This document shows, one piece after another, positions 19,073 through 27,501 of a stretch of 64,000 bases of DNA (its first letter is position 1; the number at the start of each line of letters is the position of its first letter). This stretch comes from JBFIHF01 sp964411125 (GTDB lineage: Bacteria > Myxococcota_A > Bradymonadia > Bradymonadales > Bradymonadaceae), in the NCBI GenBank assembly GCA_964411125.1, contig CAYPJU010000031.1, forward strand, positions 1 through 64,000, given 5' to 3'. The notes under the pieces are model-generated. The model worked only from the letters and a program-made list of their open reading frames with translations, did not search any database and was not told the origin of the DNA. The translations under genes were made by a program, and so were the position numbers.

Positions 19073-20449
19073 TTGAACTCCGACGATTTTCGCTCCGCGG
19101 CGCATCGCGTCGTCGACTGGCTCGCCGACTATCTCGAGTCGGTCGACGAACGTCAGCCCGTGCCCGACGTGACGCCAGGGGAGTTGCGCGACCAGCTCCC
19201 CGCGAGTGCGCCAGCCCAGGGTGAGCCCTTCGAGGCGTGGTTCGACGACTTCGCCACCCAGGTCGTACCCGGAATGGCGCATTGGTCCCATCCCGGGTGG
19301 TTCGGATACTTCCCCGCCAACGTCAGCTACCCCTCGATCCTCGCAGAGATGCTCGTCGCGGGAATGGGGGCGCAGTGCATGTCGTGGAAGACCTCCCCGG
19401 CCGCGACCGAACTCGAAGAAGTGACGCTCGTCTGGCTTCGGGAAGCCCTCGGGCTCCCCGAGGCCTTCGTCGGAGTGATCCAGGACACCGCTTCGACCGC
19501 CTGCCTCGTCGCCATGATCTCGGCGCGAGAGCGGCTCGATCCTGGGCCGGGTGTCAGCCCAGATCTCGTCGTCTACACATCTGAGGAATCCCACTCGTCC
19601 GTCGACAAGGCAGTCCGTCTGAGCGGCATCGGCGAAGAGAATCTCCGGAAGGTGGCGGCGGACCCCGCGACGATGGCGCTGCGCGCAGACGCCCTCGAGC
19701 GAGCCATCGCCCGAGACCTCGACGCCGGGCTTCGCCCGTGTGCGGTCGTGGCGACGCTGGGGACGACGGGATGTGGTGGCGTCGATCCACTCCCACAGAT
19801 CGCCGAAATCTGCGAGAAGCACGGCTTGTGGCTGCACGTCGACGCCGCCTACGCCGGGAGTGCAGCGATCCTCCCCGAGAAAAGGTGGATCTTGGAGGGA
19901 GTCGAACGAGCAGACTCCTTCAACTTCAACCCCCACAAGTGGCTCTTCACCAACTTCGACTGCAGCGCCTACTACGTTCGCGACCCCGCCCATCTCGTGC
20001 ACACTTTCTCGGCGTCACCCGAGTATCTGCGCACGGACGAGGACGCCGACGTCACGAACTTTCGGGACTGGGGTATCGCTCTGGGGCGTCGCTTTCGCGC
20101 CCTGAAGCTCTGGTTCGTGATGCGGTCGTACGGAATCGAGGGGCTGCGCACCGAACTTCGACGACACGTGGAATGGGCCGGATGGTTCGCCGACCAGATC
20201 CGCGGCGACGACCGGTTCGAGCTCGTGGGCCCCACTCACTTCGGCCTCGTCACGTTCCGGCTGCGTGGCGACGACGCGGGCAATGAAGAACTGTTGCGTG
20301 CACTCAACGCTCGCGGAGACGTCTTCCTCACCCACACGCGCGCCAACGGGCGCTACACCCTTCGCGTCGCGATAGGAGCCTGGATGACGAAGTTCGAACA
20401 CGTCGAAGCTCTCTGGAATGCGGTCGCGAAGACCGCGCCGCTCCCCTGA
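19073..20449 (+). CDS. Group II PLP-dependent decarboxylase (aromatic-L-amino-acid decarboxylase-like)
   Basis: A 458-residue fold-type I PLP enzyme. The PLP lysine is Lys289 in NFNPHKW. The substrate-pocket text HWSHPGWFGYFPAN and HVDAAYAGS match aromatic amino acid decarboxylases (tryptophan, DOPA or phenylalanine) better than glutamate decarboxylase. The start TTG 19073 lies seven bases beyond the binding-protein stop and gives the expected N-terminus MNSDDFRSAAHRVVDW. It is probably co-transcribed with the solute-binding protein, so the imported compound and the decarboxylated amino acid could be related. The substrate remains a guess. Confidence 0.87.
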   Translation: MNSDDFRSAAHRVVDWLADYLESVDERQPVPDVTPGELRDQLPASAPAQGEPFEAWFDDFATQVVPGMAHWSHPGWFGYFPANVSYPSILAEMLVAGMGAQCMSWKTSPAATELEEVTLVWLREALGLPEAFVGVIQDTASTACLVAMISARERLDPGPGVSPDLVVYTSEESHSSVDKAVRLSGIGEENLRKVAADPATMALRADALERAIARDLDAGLRPCAVVATLGTTGCGGVDPLPQIAEICEKHGLWLHVDAAYAGSAAILPEKRWILEGVERADSFNFNPHKWLFTNFDCSAYYVRDPAHLVHTFSASPEYLRTDEDADVTNFRDWGIALGRRFRALKLWFVMRSYGIEGLRTELRRHVEWAGWFADQIRGDDRFELVGPTHFGLVTFRLRGDDAGNEELLRALNARGDVFLTHTRANGRYTLRVAIGAWMTKFEHVEALWNAVAKTAPLP

Positions 20450-21142
20450 TTTCTGGCCCACTTTCGCCCGATTCAAGACGGGTCGAATCGAACGCGGCGC
20501 CCTCGCGCGAATCTCGTTCGACGGAGTTCGAATCGTCCCACCCCGTGGACGGTCCACGAGGACTCCGCCCCTGCGCCGAGCTGCGGGGAGCTTGCCAACG
20601 TCAATCCCGAGGGAAGGCAGAGCGGTGCCGTCCTCCCGGCGATTCGTCCGTCCTTGCGGCGATTGAACGACGTCGCGTAGCTGGACGCTGCCGGCTCCAG
20701 GGCCGTCGACGATCTGCCGGCGGGGCAGAGAGGAGTGGCGTGGGATAGCGAGGGCCGTGGCGCTCAGACTGCGGTCCCACCGAGCGGCGATGCGCTCGTC
20801 GTCGAACGTTTTCACGAGGCTCTTCGGATTCGCACGGGGTCACACAAGAAATGACGGTGCCTGGAGAGAACTACGAGAAATTATCTAGAGAGAAAATAAG
20901 GGGGACCGAGTTCGACAGGCCGTGCGCGCGTAAATCTGAGTCACACCGTCACCGCGCGTACGTCATTGTCAGGTTCGAAGGAGGGGCGCATCGCTCTCAC
21001 GCTGCGAGAACCTCTCGAACTCGGAACCGGACTACGGGAAATCATCCACCAACCATCCAGTTGTCTCTTGATAAAGCAACGCCCATGCCAGAGTTGAGAG
21101 TGTAGACAAGACAACGGTTTACGGTGCGGCGTGGTGAAGAGT

Positions 21143-21190
21143 GGCTAATCGATCCTCCAAATCGGGTGGCGAATGGAAGTTCGATTAGCC
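21143..21190. repeat. 10-bp perfect inverted repeat with 28-base loop
   Basis: GGCTAATCGA (21143-21152) pairs perfectly with TCGATTAGCC (21181-21190). A G-U and then a G-C pair could extend the outer end of the stem if transcribed. The loop is about 28 bases. No U-tract follows, so it is not a simple terminator. It lies in the gene-free region between two convergent operons. It could be a structured RNA, a site for a dimeric protein, or a mobile-repeat end. Confidence 0.6.
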
Positions 21191-21236
21191 GCGGCACCCG
21201 CCCCGATCGTTTGCGGAGGGGTACGTCCCCCCCGCA

Positions 21237-21267
21237 CCCCCGCGCTAACGCACGCTAACGCAGGGGG
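21237..21267. repeat. Tandem 10-bp direct repeat framed by C5 and G5
   Basis: Two abutting copies of CGCTAACGCA occupy 21243-21262. They are framed by CCCCC (21237-21241) and GGGGG (21263-21267), which could form a short stem around the pair. A GC-rich hairpin follows at 21292-21307. The combination looks like an intergenic repeat family member and not chance, but other copies would be needed to show that. No second copy was noticed elsewhere in this window. Confidence 0.5.
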
Positions 21268-21485
21268 CTACGACGCCGCTGCGCCTCGTGGGCCCGCTGA
21301 CGCGGGCTTGCTGTGCACGGTACGCTCGGGGGCTTGGGGTAGTGAGGGCGGAGCTCGGACGACCCTGGTCGTCGCGCGATCGTTGACGTGGTAGGGCGGG
21401 GTCGAAAATGCGGGGGCGCCGACCGCAGGGATCAGGACGACGCTGTCGGCGATGGTCGGGCGCGGCGGGAGGGCAGGGGGCGAGA

Positions 21486-21875
21486 TTATCGCGCGCGGCT
21501 ACGAATCCACATCAGATACGCGACTTCGAAGACCAGTGGCGTGGTGAAGATGAAGGTGCCTGCCAGCGCGCCGCTCCCCACGTCCAAGTCCTGCAGGAGC
21601 GCCGCGATGCAGAAGCCGACGACCGCGCCGACGGTCGCTGCCAGCCACGCGAAGAAGCTGCTCAGGAACCATCCCTTCAGCGGCCTCTCGAACCAGCATC
21701 TGGCGTTCCTGGCGAGAACCAGGGAACCGACCGCACCGTACGGAATTGCCAGGAGAGGCGCGAGGAGGAGTCCGAAGACGAAGATCATCCCCGCTCCGTG
21801 AGGGGTGCAGGCGAACGCCGGGGCGGCGAATGCCGAGACGAGCGCGAGGGCGCCGACAGCTGCGAGTCGTTGCAT
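21486..21875 (-). CDS. Small membrane protein with cleavable signal peptide, unknown function
   Basis: A 129-residue protein. The N-terminus (MQRLAAVGALALVSAFAAPAFA) is a signal peptide followed directly by CTPHGAG, and about three further transmembrane segments follow. The ATG at 21875 is preferred over one twelve bases earlier because GGAG sits seven bases upstream. It lies about 60 bases downstream of livM on the same strand and could be the last gene of that operon. I do not recognise a family. An inner-membrane accessory protein is the most that can be said. Confidence 0.65.
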   Translation of the reverse strand: MQRLAAVGALALVSAFAAPAFACTPHGAGMIFVFGLLLAPLLAIPYGAVGSLVLARNARCWFERPLKGWFLSSFFAWLAATVGAVVGFCIAALLQDLDVGSGALAGTFIFTTPLVFEVAYLMWIRSRAR

Positions 21876-21938
21876 GTAGTTCTCCATGATGGTGAACGAA
21901 CCGCATCGACGAGGTCGAGTATTCCGACCCGCGGCCAT

Positions 21939-23039
21939 TCAGTAGCGGAACGGCCATCCGACGAAGTAGCGCTTGATTCGGAGCCAGAGTCCGAGAATGC
22001 CCAGCGGTTCCAGGATGAGAACTGCGCAGACGGCGACGGCGAAGATGAGGGTGGATTGCTGAGCGGAACTCATGGTCTGCAGTAGCGGGATTTGTCGACC
22101 GACGAGCTCGGCCAGTGGGACGACGGCGACGTAGACGAGAGCGCCGGCGACGGCGCCGAAGGTCGTTCCGATACCTCCGATGACGATGATGGCGATGTAC
22201 ATCACGCTCATGCTGAGGTCGAAAGGAGGTTCGATGGTGATGAACTGCTGCTGGTAGCCGAACATCGCGCCCGCCATTCCAGCGAAGAAGGACGAGAGTC
22301 CGAAGGCGACGATTTTGGTGCGCGCGGGGTTCACGCCGAGGACCGCGGCTGCGAGGTCGTGATCGCGGACGGCCACCATCGCGCGGCCGGTGTCCGAGCG
22401 CTGGATGTTCTTGCACGCGAAGGTGCATGCGATCCCGAGGAACGCGAAGACGAAGTAGAGCTTCTGCGGGAACGTGAACTCGTAGCCGAACAGCGTCGAA
22501 GGTTGTGAGAACGTTCCGTACGCCGCCGCTTCCGCCTCGGCGGCGGTCGGGAACCAGCCGTACATGCGGACGGGGATCCCGGACGCGCCGTGGGTGAGCT
22601 CGGGGAGCGACATCAGGGTATGATTGACGAGTGAGACGAGGCCGAGCGTGACGATCGCGAGATAAAGCCCGCGCAGGCGTAACGCGAAGGGCCCGATGGC
22701 GAGCCCGACGAGCGCGGCGAGCACTCCCCCGGCCGGTATCCCGAGCCAGAAAGGCAGCATGAACTGCTCCGCCGTGACCGCGGCGGTGTACGCTCCGATC
22801 GCCAGAAACGCGGCGTGCCCGAGGCTGATCTGGCCCGCGAATCCGGTGAGGATCATCATCCCCACGGCGCCCACGATCGCGATCCAGGCGCCGTTCGCGA
22901 TCGTGACCCATCGGTCGATTGCGAGGAAAGGATAGGTCACGACGAGGATCGCCAGCAGCGAGAGCCCGATCGTGTGCCAACGGTCGCCGAAGAGCCGCTG
23001 GTCTTGCTCGTAGCTCGTGACGAGGGCGCGTGTCGGCAT
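21939..23039 (-). CDS. livM: Branched-chain amino acid-type ABC permease LivM
   Basis: A 366-residue permease with eight or nine transmembrane segments and the LivM signatures GFAGQISLGHAAFLAIGAYT and GRAMVAVRDHDLAAAVLGVN. The start ATG overlaps the livH stop by one base. It pairs with LivH to form the membrane channel of a hydrophobic amino acid or amide/carboxylate importer. In this operon the acyl-CoA ligase between livG and livH suggests that the substrate may be an acid destined for CoA activation, not leucine. LivM identity is clear; substrate is inferred. Confidence 0.93.
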   Translation of the reverse strand: MPTRALVTSYEQDQRLFGDRWHTIGLSLLAILVVTYPFLAIDRWVTIANGAWIAIVGAVGMMILTGFAGQISLGHAAFLAIGAYTAAVTAEQFMLPFWLGIPAGGVLAALVGLAIGPFALRLRGLYLAIVTLGLVSLVNHTLMSLPELTHGASGIPVRMYGWFPTAAEAEAAAYGTFSQPSTLFGYEFTFPQKLYFVFAFLGIACTFACKNIQRSDTGRAMVAVRDHDLAAAVLGVNPARTKIVAFGLSSFFAGMAGAMFGYQQQFITIEPPFDLSMSVMYIAIIVIGGIGTTFGAVAGALVYVAVVPLAELVGRQIPLLQTMSSAQQSTLIFAVAVCAVLILEPLGILGLWLRIKRYFVGWPFRY

Positions 23040-23935
23040 CAGACTCGCTCCACGTCTTCCTGGCCGAAGAGGCCGTAGGGCCGTACGACGAGGAAGATGA
23101 TCATGATCAGGTAGGGAAAGACGGTGTGGAAATCGTGGCCGAATTCGCCCAATAGCGGATTCACGTACCCCTGGGCGAGCACTTCCACCACTCCGAGCGC
23201 AAGTCCCGCGACGACGGCGCCGAGCGGGGATTCGAGTCCGCCGACGATGACGGCGGGAAAAGCGCGCAGCGCGACGTGGCCGAGGTTCGGATCGACGGTT
23301 CGCGGGAACATCCCGAGGAAGATCCCGCCGATCGCGGCGAGAGCTCCGGCGAGGAACCAGGTCGCTCCGAAGATTTTTCCGACGGGGATGCCGAGCGCGA
23401 GTGCGACTTCCTGATCCCCGGAGGTGGCACGCATCGCCACCCCAAGCCGGGTATACCGAATCATGACGAAGAAGCCGGCGAGGGCGACGGCTGCAGCAGC
23501 GATCGCGGCGATCGAGTTGTAGAGCAGGGATGCGCCGGCGATTTCTACGGCGCCCAGTCGCTCCCACGGAGTCGGCATCCCCTCGGTCTCGGGACCGAAG
23601 ACGAGCAGCATGACGACGCGCATCAGGAAGCCGACGAAGATCGTGACGATGATCGTGACGAAGACGGGTCGGCCGACGAGGGGCCGCAGAAACACCCGCT
23701 CGATCCCGGCGCCGACTGTTCCGGTGGCGACGAGCGCCAGCGGGAACGCCACGAACCACGGTAGGCCGATCTGCGTCAGCGCGACCATCGAGAACGCGCC
23801 GAGCGTCAGGAACTCGCCATGCGCAAAGTTGAAGACCTGGCTCGCGCGATAGATCACGACGAATCCGAGCGCCACGAGCGCGTAGATGGCGCCGAGAGCG
23901 AGACCGGCGACGAAGAGTTGCAGGAAGCTCGCCAT
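23039..23935 (-). CDS. livH: Branched-chain amino acid-type ABC permease LivH
   Basis: A 298-residue permease with about eight transmembrane helices. The LivH hallmarks include YALVALGFVVIYRASQVFNFAHGEF and the EAA-like loop MRATSGDQEVALALGI (the first quoted here only in part). It lies 34 bases after the acyl-CoA ligase and overlaps livM by one base. It forms the heterodimeric transmembrane channel with LivM. Length and motifs are normal for the family. Confidence 0.93.
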   Translation of the reverse strand: MASFLQLFVAGLALGAIYALVALGFVVIYRASQVFNFAHGEFLTLGAFSMVALTQIGLPWFVAFPLALVATGTVGAGIERVFLRPLVGRPVFVTIIVTIFVGFLMRVVMLLVFGPETEGMPTPWERLGAVEIAGASLLYNSIAAIAAAAVALAGFFVMIRYTRLGVAMRATSGDQEVALALGIPVGKIFGATWFLAGALAAIGGIFLGMFPRTVDPNLGHVALRAFPAVIVGGLESPLGAVVAGLALGVVEVLAQGYVNPLLGEFGHDFHTVFPYLIMIIFLVVRPYGLFGQEDVERV

Positions 23936-23969
23936 CAGTCCCCTCCGGTGGGCGCGGAGTGCGAGCGTT

Positions 23970-25790
23970 TCACGAGGCCTCCTTTCGGGATCCGTACATC
24001 GATTCGATCAGGTCGTGGTACGACTCGGTGATGGCCGACCGCCTCACCTTCTGCGTCGCGGTCATCTCGCCGTCGTCCTGGTGAAGCTCTTTGGGGAAGA
24101 GGCGAAACGCTCGAACCTGCTCGACTCTGGCGAGTCGCTCGTTGGCCGTCTCGATTTCTCGTCGGACGAGCTCGGTGACCTCGGGCTTCAGTGTGAGGTC
24201 TTCGAAGGAGGTGTAGGTGATTTGCTTTCGCGTCGCCCAGTCTCCGACGGCGTCGTAGTCGATCTGGACGAGTGCACCGACGAACTTTCGGCGGTCGCCG
24301 ATCGCGACCGATTCTTTGATGTAGGGGCTCATCTTGAGAGCGTTCTCGATCTTCTCGGGCGACAGATTCTTTCCGCCGGCGGTGATGATGATCTCCTTCT
24401 TTCGGCCCGTGATGCGGAGGTATCCGTCGTCGTCGACCTCGCCGATGTCGCCCGTGTGGAGCCACCCGTCGCCGTCGATGGTCCTTCGGGTGGCTTCTTC
24501 GTTTCCGAGATAACCCTCGAAGACCATCGGCCCACGTATTCTCACCTCGCCGTCTTCGGCGAGTTCGCATTCCACGAGCGGGATCGGGCTTCCCACGGTA
24601 CCGAAGCGAATCTTTCCGGGCGGGTTGAAGTGCGAAACGCCGCTCGATTCGGTCTGCCCGTAGCCCTCGGCGATCGGGACGCCGATGCCGTGAAACCACT
24701 GCAAGAGTTCGGGTGAGATGGGAGCTGCTCCGGAGACGGGGACCCGGCAGTTCCGCAGACCGAGGCGTTCCTGCAGAGGTCGGTAGAGGAGGAGGTCCCC
24801 GAGGAGCCACCAGAATCGATCCATCGCGAGGGCTTCGCCGTCGATTCGACGCAGGGCAATCTCGCGCCCCTTGCGGGTGAAGAAGTCGAAGATCCTGCGT
24901 TTGAGCCAGCTCGAGTCCTTCATCTTCAGCGTCACCGAGGCGTGCATCTTCTCCCAGATCCTCGGAACGCCCAGGAAGATCGTGGGGGAGACCTCGCGCA
25001 GATCCTCGCGCACGGTCTCGATCGACTCGCCGAAGTGGACGGTGGCGCCGCATGCGAGCGGCGTGAAGAGGGTGAAGATCTTCTCGGCCACGTGGCAGAG
25101 GGGAAGGTAGGACAGGAGCGTGTCGTTTTCCGTCGCGTCGATGGTCGGCGCGAAGGCAACGGCGACGTCGACGACGTTGCGCGCCGAGAGCATCGCGCCT
25201 TTTGGGGGCCCCGTCGTTCCCGAAGTGTAGACGACCATGGTCGGGTCGGCGGGGTCGAGGCCGGTGAGGAGTTCGTTCCACCACTGGTCGGTGGGCGACG
25301 CGGAGTGGGCGGCCTCGAAGAACTCCGCCCAGCTTCGCAGCCGCGGGTCGTCGTAGTGGTGGGTACCGCGGGGGTCGAACACCACGACGTGCTCGACGGT
25401 GAGCGTTTCGTCGCGGACGACCATTGCCTTGTCGACCTGCTCCTGGTCTTCGCAGAAGAGCACCCGGGCGCCGCAATCTCGCAGGATGTAGGCGACGTCC
25501 TCGGGAGGGTTGGTCTGGTAGATACCGACGCTCCTCGCACCGAGCGCCTGGGCGGCGAGGTCGACCCAGACCCATTCGGGGCGGTTCTCGGAGAGGATGG
25601 CGACGGAGTCTCCGCGTTCGACCCCGAGCTCACTCAGTCCGCGCGCGGCCGCCCGGACGGCGCGGTCGTAGTCGGTCCAGGTGAATTCCCGCCACACGCC
25701 GTGGTGTTTTTCCCGGATGGCGACGTCGAGGGGACGTCGTCGTGCCCAGTCGTGGAGCCTGCCCGGCAGCGTCTGGAGTAGATCGGTCAC
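23970..25790 (-). CDS. Long-chain acyl-CoA ligase (AMP-forming) within the Liv operon
   Basis: A 606-residue ANL-superfamily enzyme. The AMP-binding motif YTSGTTGPPKGAM, the acyl-binding VAEGYGQTESSG, and the hinge ITGRKKEIIITAGGKN followed by the C-terminal lid with KPEVTELV are all present. Homology is closest to long-chain fatty acid CoA ligases. It activates a carboxylic acid to its CoA thioester in the cytosol. The ATG overlaps the livG stop by four bases (ATGA), so it is translated with the transporter. This arrangement implies that the imported substrate is activated immediately after uptake. Confidence 0.92.
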   Translation of the reverse strand: MTDLLQTLPGRLHDWARRRPLDVAIREKHHGVWREFTWTDYDRAVRAAARGLSELGVERGDSVAILSENRPEWVWVDLAAQALGARSVGIYQTNPPEDVAYILRDCGARVLFCEDQEQVDKAMVVRDETLTVEHVVVFDPRGTHHYDDPRLRSWAEFFEAAHSASPTDQWWNELLTGLDPADPTMVVYTSGTTGPPKGAMLSARNVVDVAVAFAPTIDATENDTLLSYLPLCHVAEKIFTLFTPLACGATVHFGESIETVREDLREVSPTIFLGVPRIWEKMHASVTLKMKDSSWLKRRIFDFFTRKGREIALRRIDGEALAMDRFWWLLGDLLLYRPLQERLGLRNCRVPVSGAAPISPELLQWFHGIGVPIAEGYGQTESSGVSHFNPPGKIRFGTVGSPIPLVECELAEDGEVRIRGPMVFEGYLGNEEATRRTIDGDGWLHTGDIGEVDDDGYLRITGRKKEIIITAGGKNLSPEKIENALKMSPYIKESVAIGDRRKFVGALVQIDYDAVGDWATRKQITYTSFEDLTLKPEVTELVRREIETANERLARVEQVRAFRLFPKELHQDDGEMTATQKVRRSAITESYHDLIESMYGSRKEAS

Positions 25791-26566
25791 GCGCTCTCCT
25801 CGTCGCGGCCGACGTAGGCGTCGAGCACGGCTTCATGGCGCCGGATCTCGTCGGGCGGGCCGTCGGCGATCTTGCGGCCGAAGTCGAGGACGACGACGGT
25901 GTCGGCGAGGTCGAGCACCATGTGGAGCTCGTGCTCGATCAATAGCTGCGTGACGCCGAGGTCCTCTTTGATGTCGAGGATGAAGCGGGCCATGTCCTCC
26001 GTCTCCTCCTGGTTGAGGCCGGCAGCGGGTTCGTCGAGGAGGAGGAGCTTCGGTTCCATGCAGAGGGCGCGGCCGAGCTCGACGCGCTTCTTCACGCCGT
26101 ACGGGAGCATGCCGACCGGCATCTTTCGCCAGCGTTCGAGGTGCAGGAAGTCGATGAACTCTTCGACGCGCCGTCGGTGCTCGACCTCTTCGCGGCGCGC
26201 GGTGGGGGTCCAGGCGAGGTGTCTCACCCAACCGGAGCGATAGAGGTGGTGCCGGCCGAGCATCATGTTGTCGAGGACGGTGAGCTGGTCGAAGAGTGCG
26301 AGGTTCTGAAACATTCGGCCGACTCCCATCGCGGTCACTTCGTGGGACGGTCTGCCGAGGATCGAGCTCCCCGCCAGTCGAATGTCGCCGCTCTGCGGTC
26401 GATAGACACCGCAGATGCAGTTGAAAAGCGAAGTCTTCCCAGCGCCGTTAGGACCGATGACGGCGTGAAGCTGCCCATCCGGGAGGGTCATGGAGACATC
26501 GTCCAACGCCCTCACACCCGCGAAGCTGAGCGAGAGCGACCGAATGTCTAGGAGTGGCGCGGACAT
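25787..26566 (-). CDS. livG: ABC transporter ATP-binding protein LivG
   Basis: A 259-residue ATPase with Walker A GPNGAGKTS, the LivG-type signature region LPYGVKKRVELGRAL (the canonical Leu-Ser-Gly-Gly-Gln is replaced by the degenerate LPYGVKK), and Walker B LLLLDEPAAGL. LivG proteins normally have LPYGxQRRLEIARAL, so this is a family trait and not damage. The C-terminus has the usual conserved EHELHMVLDLADTVVVLD. It overlaps the acyl-CoA ligase start by four bases and follows livF by about 85 bases. Confidence 0.93.
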   Translation of the reverse strand: MSAPLLDIRSLSLSFAGVRALDDVSMTLPDGQLHAVIGPNGAGKTSLFNCICGVYRPQSGDIRLAGSSILGRPSHEVTAMGVGRMFQNLALFDQLTVLDNMMLGRHHLYRSGWVRHLAWTPTARREEVEHRRRVEEFIDFLHLERWRKMPVGMLPYGVKKRVELGRALCMEPKLLLLDEPAAGLNQEETEDMARFILDIKEDLGVTQLLIEHELHMVLDLADTVVVLDFGRKIADGPPDEIRRHEAVLDAYVGRDEESA

Positions 26567-26651
26567 GAATCTCGTTACCTTGAGGACCGCGGCGAGCGCA
26601 AGCTCGCGCGGCGCCCGCCCGAGGTCGTGGTGAGGGCCGGAGATTCGCGCG

Positions 26652-27437
26652 TCAACTGAGCCACCGTTTTCGCCGGCGGTAGAGCTTCACATCCCGGAAG
26701 TTGGTACGGCTCTCGTCCCCGGCACCGAGGTAGAACTCTCGGATGTCGCGGTCCTCGGCGAGTTCGTCGGCCGCGCCGTCGAGGACGATCTTGCCGTTCT
26801 CCATGACGTAGCCGTAGCTCGCGAGATCGAGGGCGAGGCGCGCGTTTTGCTCGACGAGGAGGATGCTCATCCCGTCGTCGGCGAGCTCTCGTACGAGGTC
26901 GGCGACCTGTTCGACGATCTTCGGGGCGAGGCCGAGGGATGGCTCGTCTAAGAGCAGAAGCCGCGGTCGGGCCATCAAAGCTCGGGCGATGGCGAGCATC
27001 TGCTGCTCGCCCCCGGAGAGGTAGCCCGCGGCCTTGTCGCGGCGCTCGCCGAGGATGGGAAAGCGTGCGCAGAATCGATCGACGTCGGTGCCGACCTCCC
27101 CGTCCTGCCGCGTGTAGGCGCCCGCGCGGAGGTTCTCTTCCACGGTGAGCTCGGGCAGGATGCGTCGCCCTTCCATCACCTGCGCAATGCCGCGTCGGAC
27201 GATCGTGGCGGGATCACGGCCGACGACGGTTTCTCCTTCGAAGGTGATCGTCCCTTTGGTGACCTCACCGTCGTGGATGTCGAGGAGGCCGGTGATGGCA
27301 CGCAGGAGGGTCGTCTTGCCCGCTCCGTTGGGGCCGAGAAGGGTGACGATCTCTCCGCTCGGGACGTGCATGCTGACGCCCTTCAGGACGAGCATCACGG
27401 AGTTGTAAACGATTTCGACGTTTGCGATTTCCAGCAT
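26652..27437 (-). CDS. livF: ABC transporter ATP-binding protein LivF
   Basis: A 261-residue ATPase. Walker A GPNGAGKTT, signature YLSGGEQQML, Walker B LLLLDEPSLGLAP and the LivF-type EQNARLALDLASYGYV are all clear. An in-frame TTG six bases upstream gives a two-residue longer form; I use the ATG. The C-terminal YLGAGDES is followed by an extra basic tail (RTNFRDVKLYRRRKRW) not seen in standard LivF. This is the first gene of the minus-strand operon, 64 bases from the divergent topoisomerase gene. Confidence 0.92.
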   Translation of the reverse strand: MLEIANVEIVYNSVMLVLKGVSMHVPSGEIVTLLGPNGAGKTTLLRAITGLLDIHDGEVTKGTITFEGETVVGRDPATIVRRGIAQVMEGRRILPELTVEENLRAGAYTRQDGEVGTDVDRFCARFPILGERRDKAAGYLSGGEQQMLAIARALMARPRLLLLDEPSLGLAPKIVEQVADLVRELADDGMSILLVEQNARLALDLASYGYVMENGKIVLDGAADELAEDRDIREFYLGAGDESRTNFRDVKLYRRRKRWLS

Positions 27438-27501
27438 TCCCAAGTTCGCCGCTGAGGGTCGACCGATTGCCTTCCGATGGGACGAGCATAGAACTCATAC
27501 C

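Larger units (their letters stand above)
20450..21485. other. Non-coding or decayed region of about 1 kb with repeats
   Basis: No open frame here shows a recognisable domain, a good start or plausible codon use. An opening on the minus strand from about 20815 runs antisense into the decarboxylase and looks random. The 20850-21120 part is visibly richer in A and T than its surroundings, and the 21140-21320 part holds an inverted repeat, a tandem 10-base repeat and a GCCCGC-TGAC-GCGGGC hairpin (21292-21307). The stretch separates the plus-strand decarboxylase from the convergent Liv operon. It may hold an unrecognised RNA, an intergenic repeat element or remnants of a lost gene. Confidence 0.6.

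Noticed and set aside
20015..20815. 266-codon minus-strand gene reaching into the gene-free island
   Set aside because: More than half is antisense to the decarboxylase, with no domain or ribosome-binding site. The part in the island looks random.
20960..21050. Possible tRNA suggested by GGTTCGAA
   Set aside because: No acceptor stem, anticodon arm or D-arm could be matched around it on either strand.
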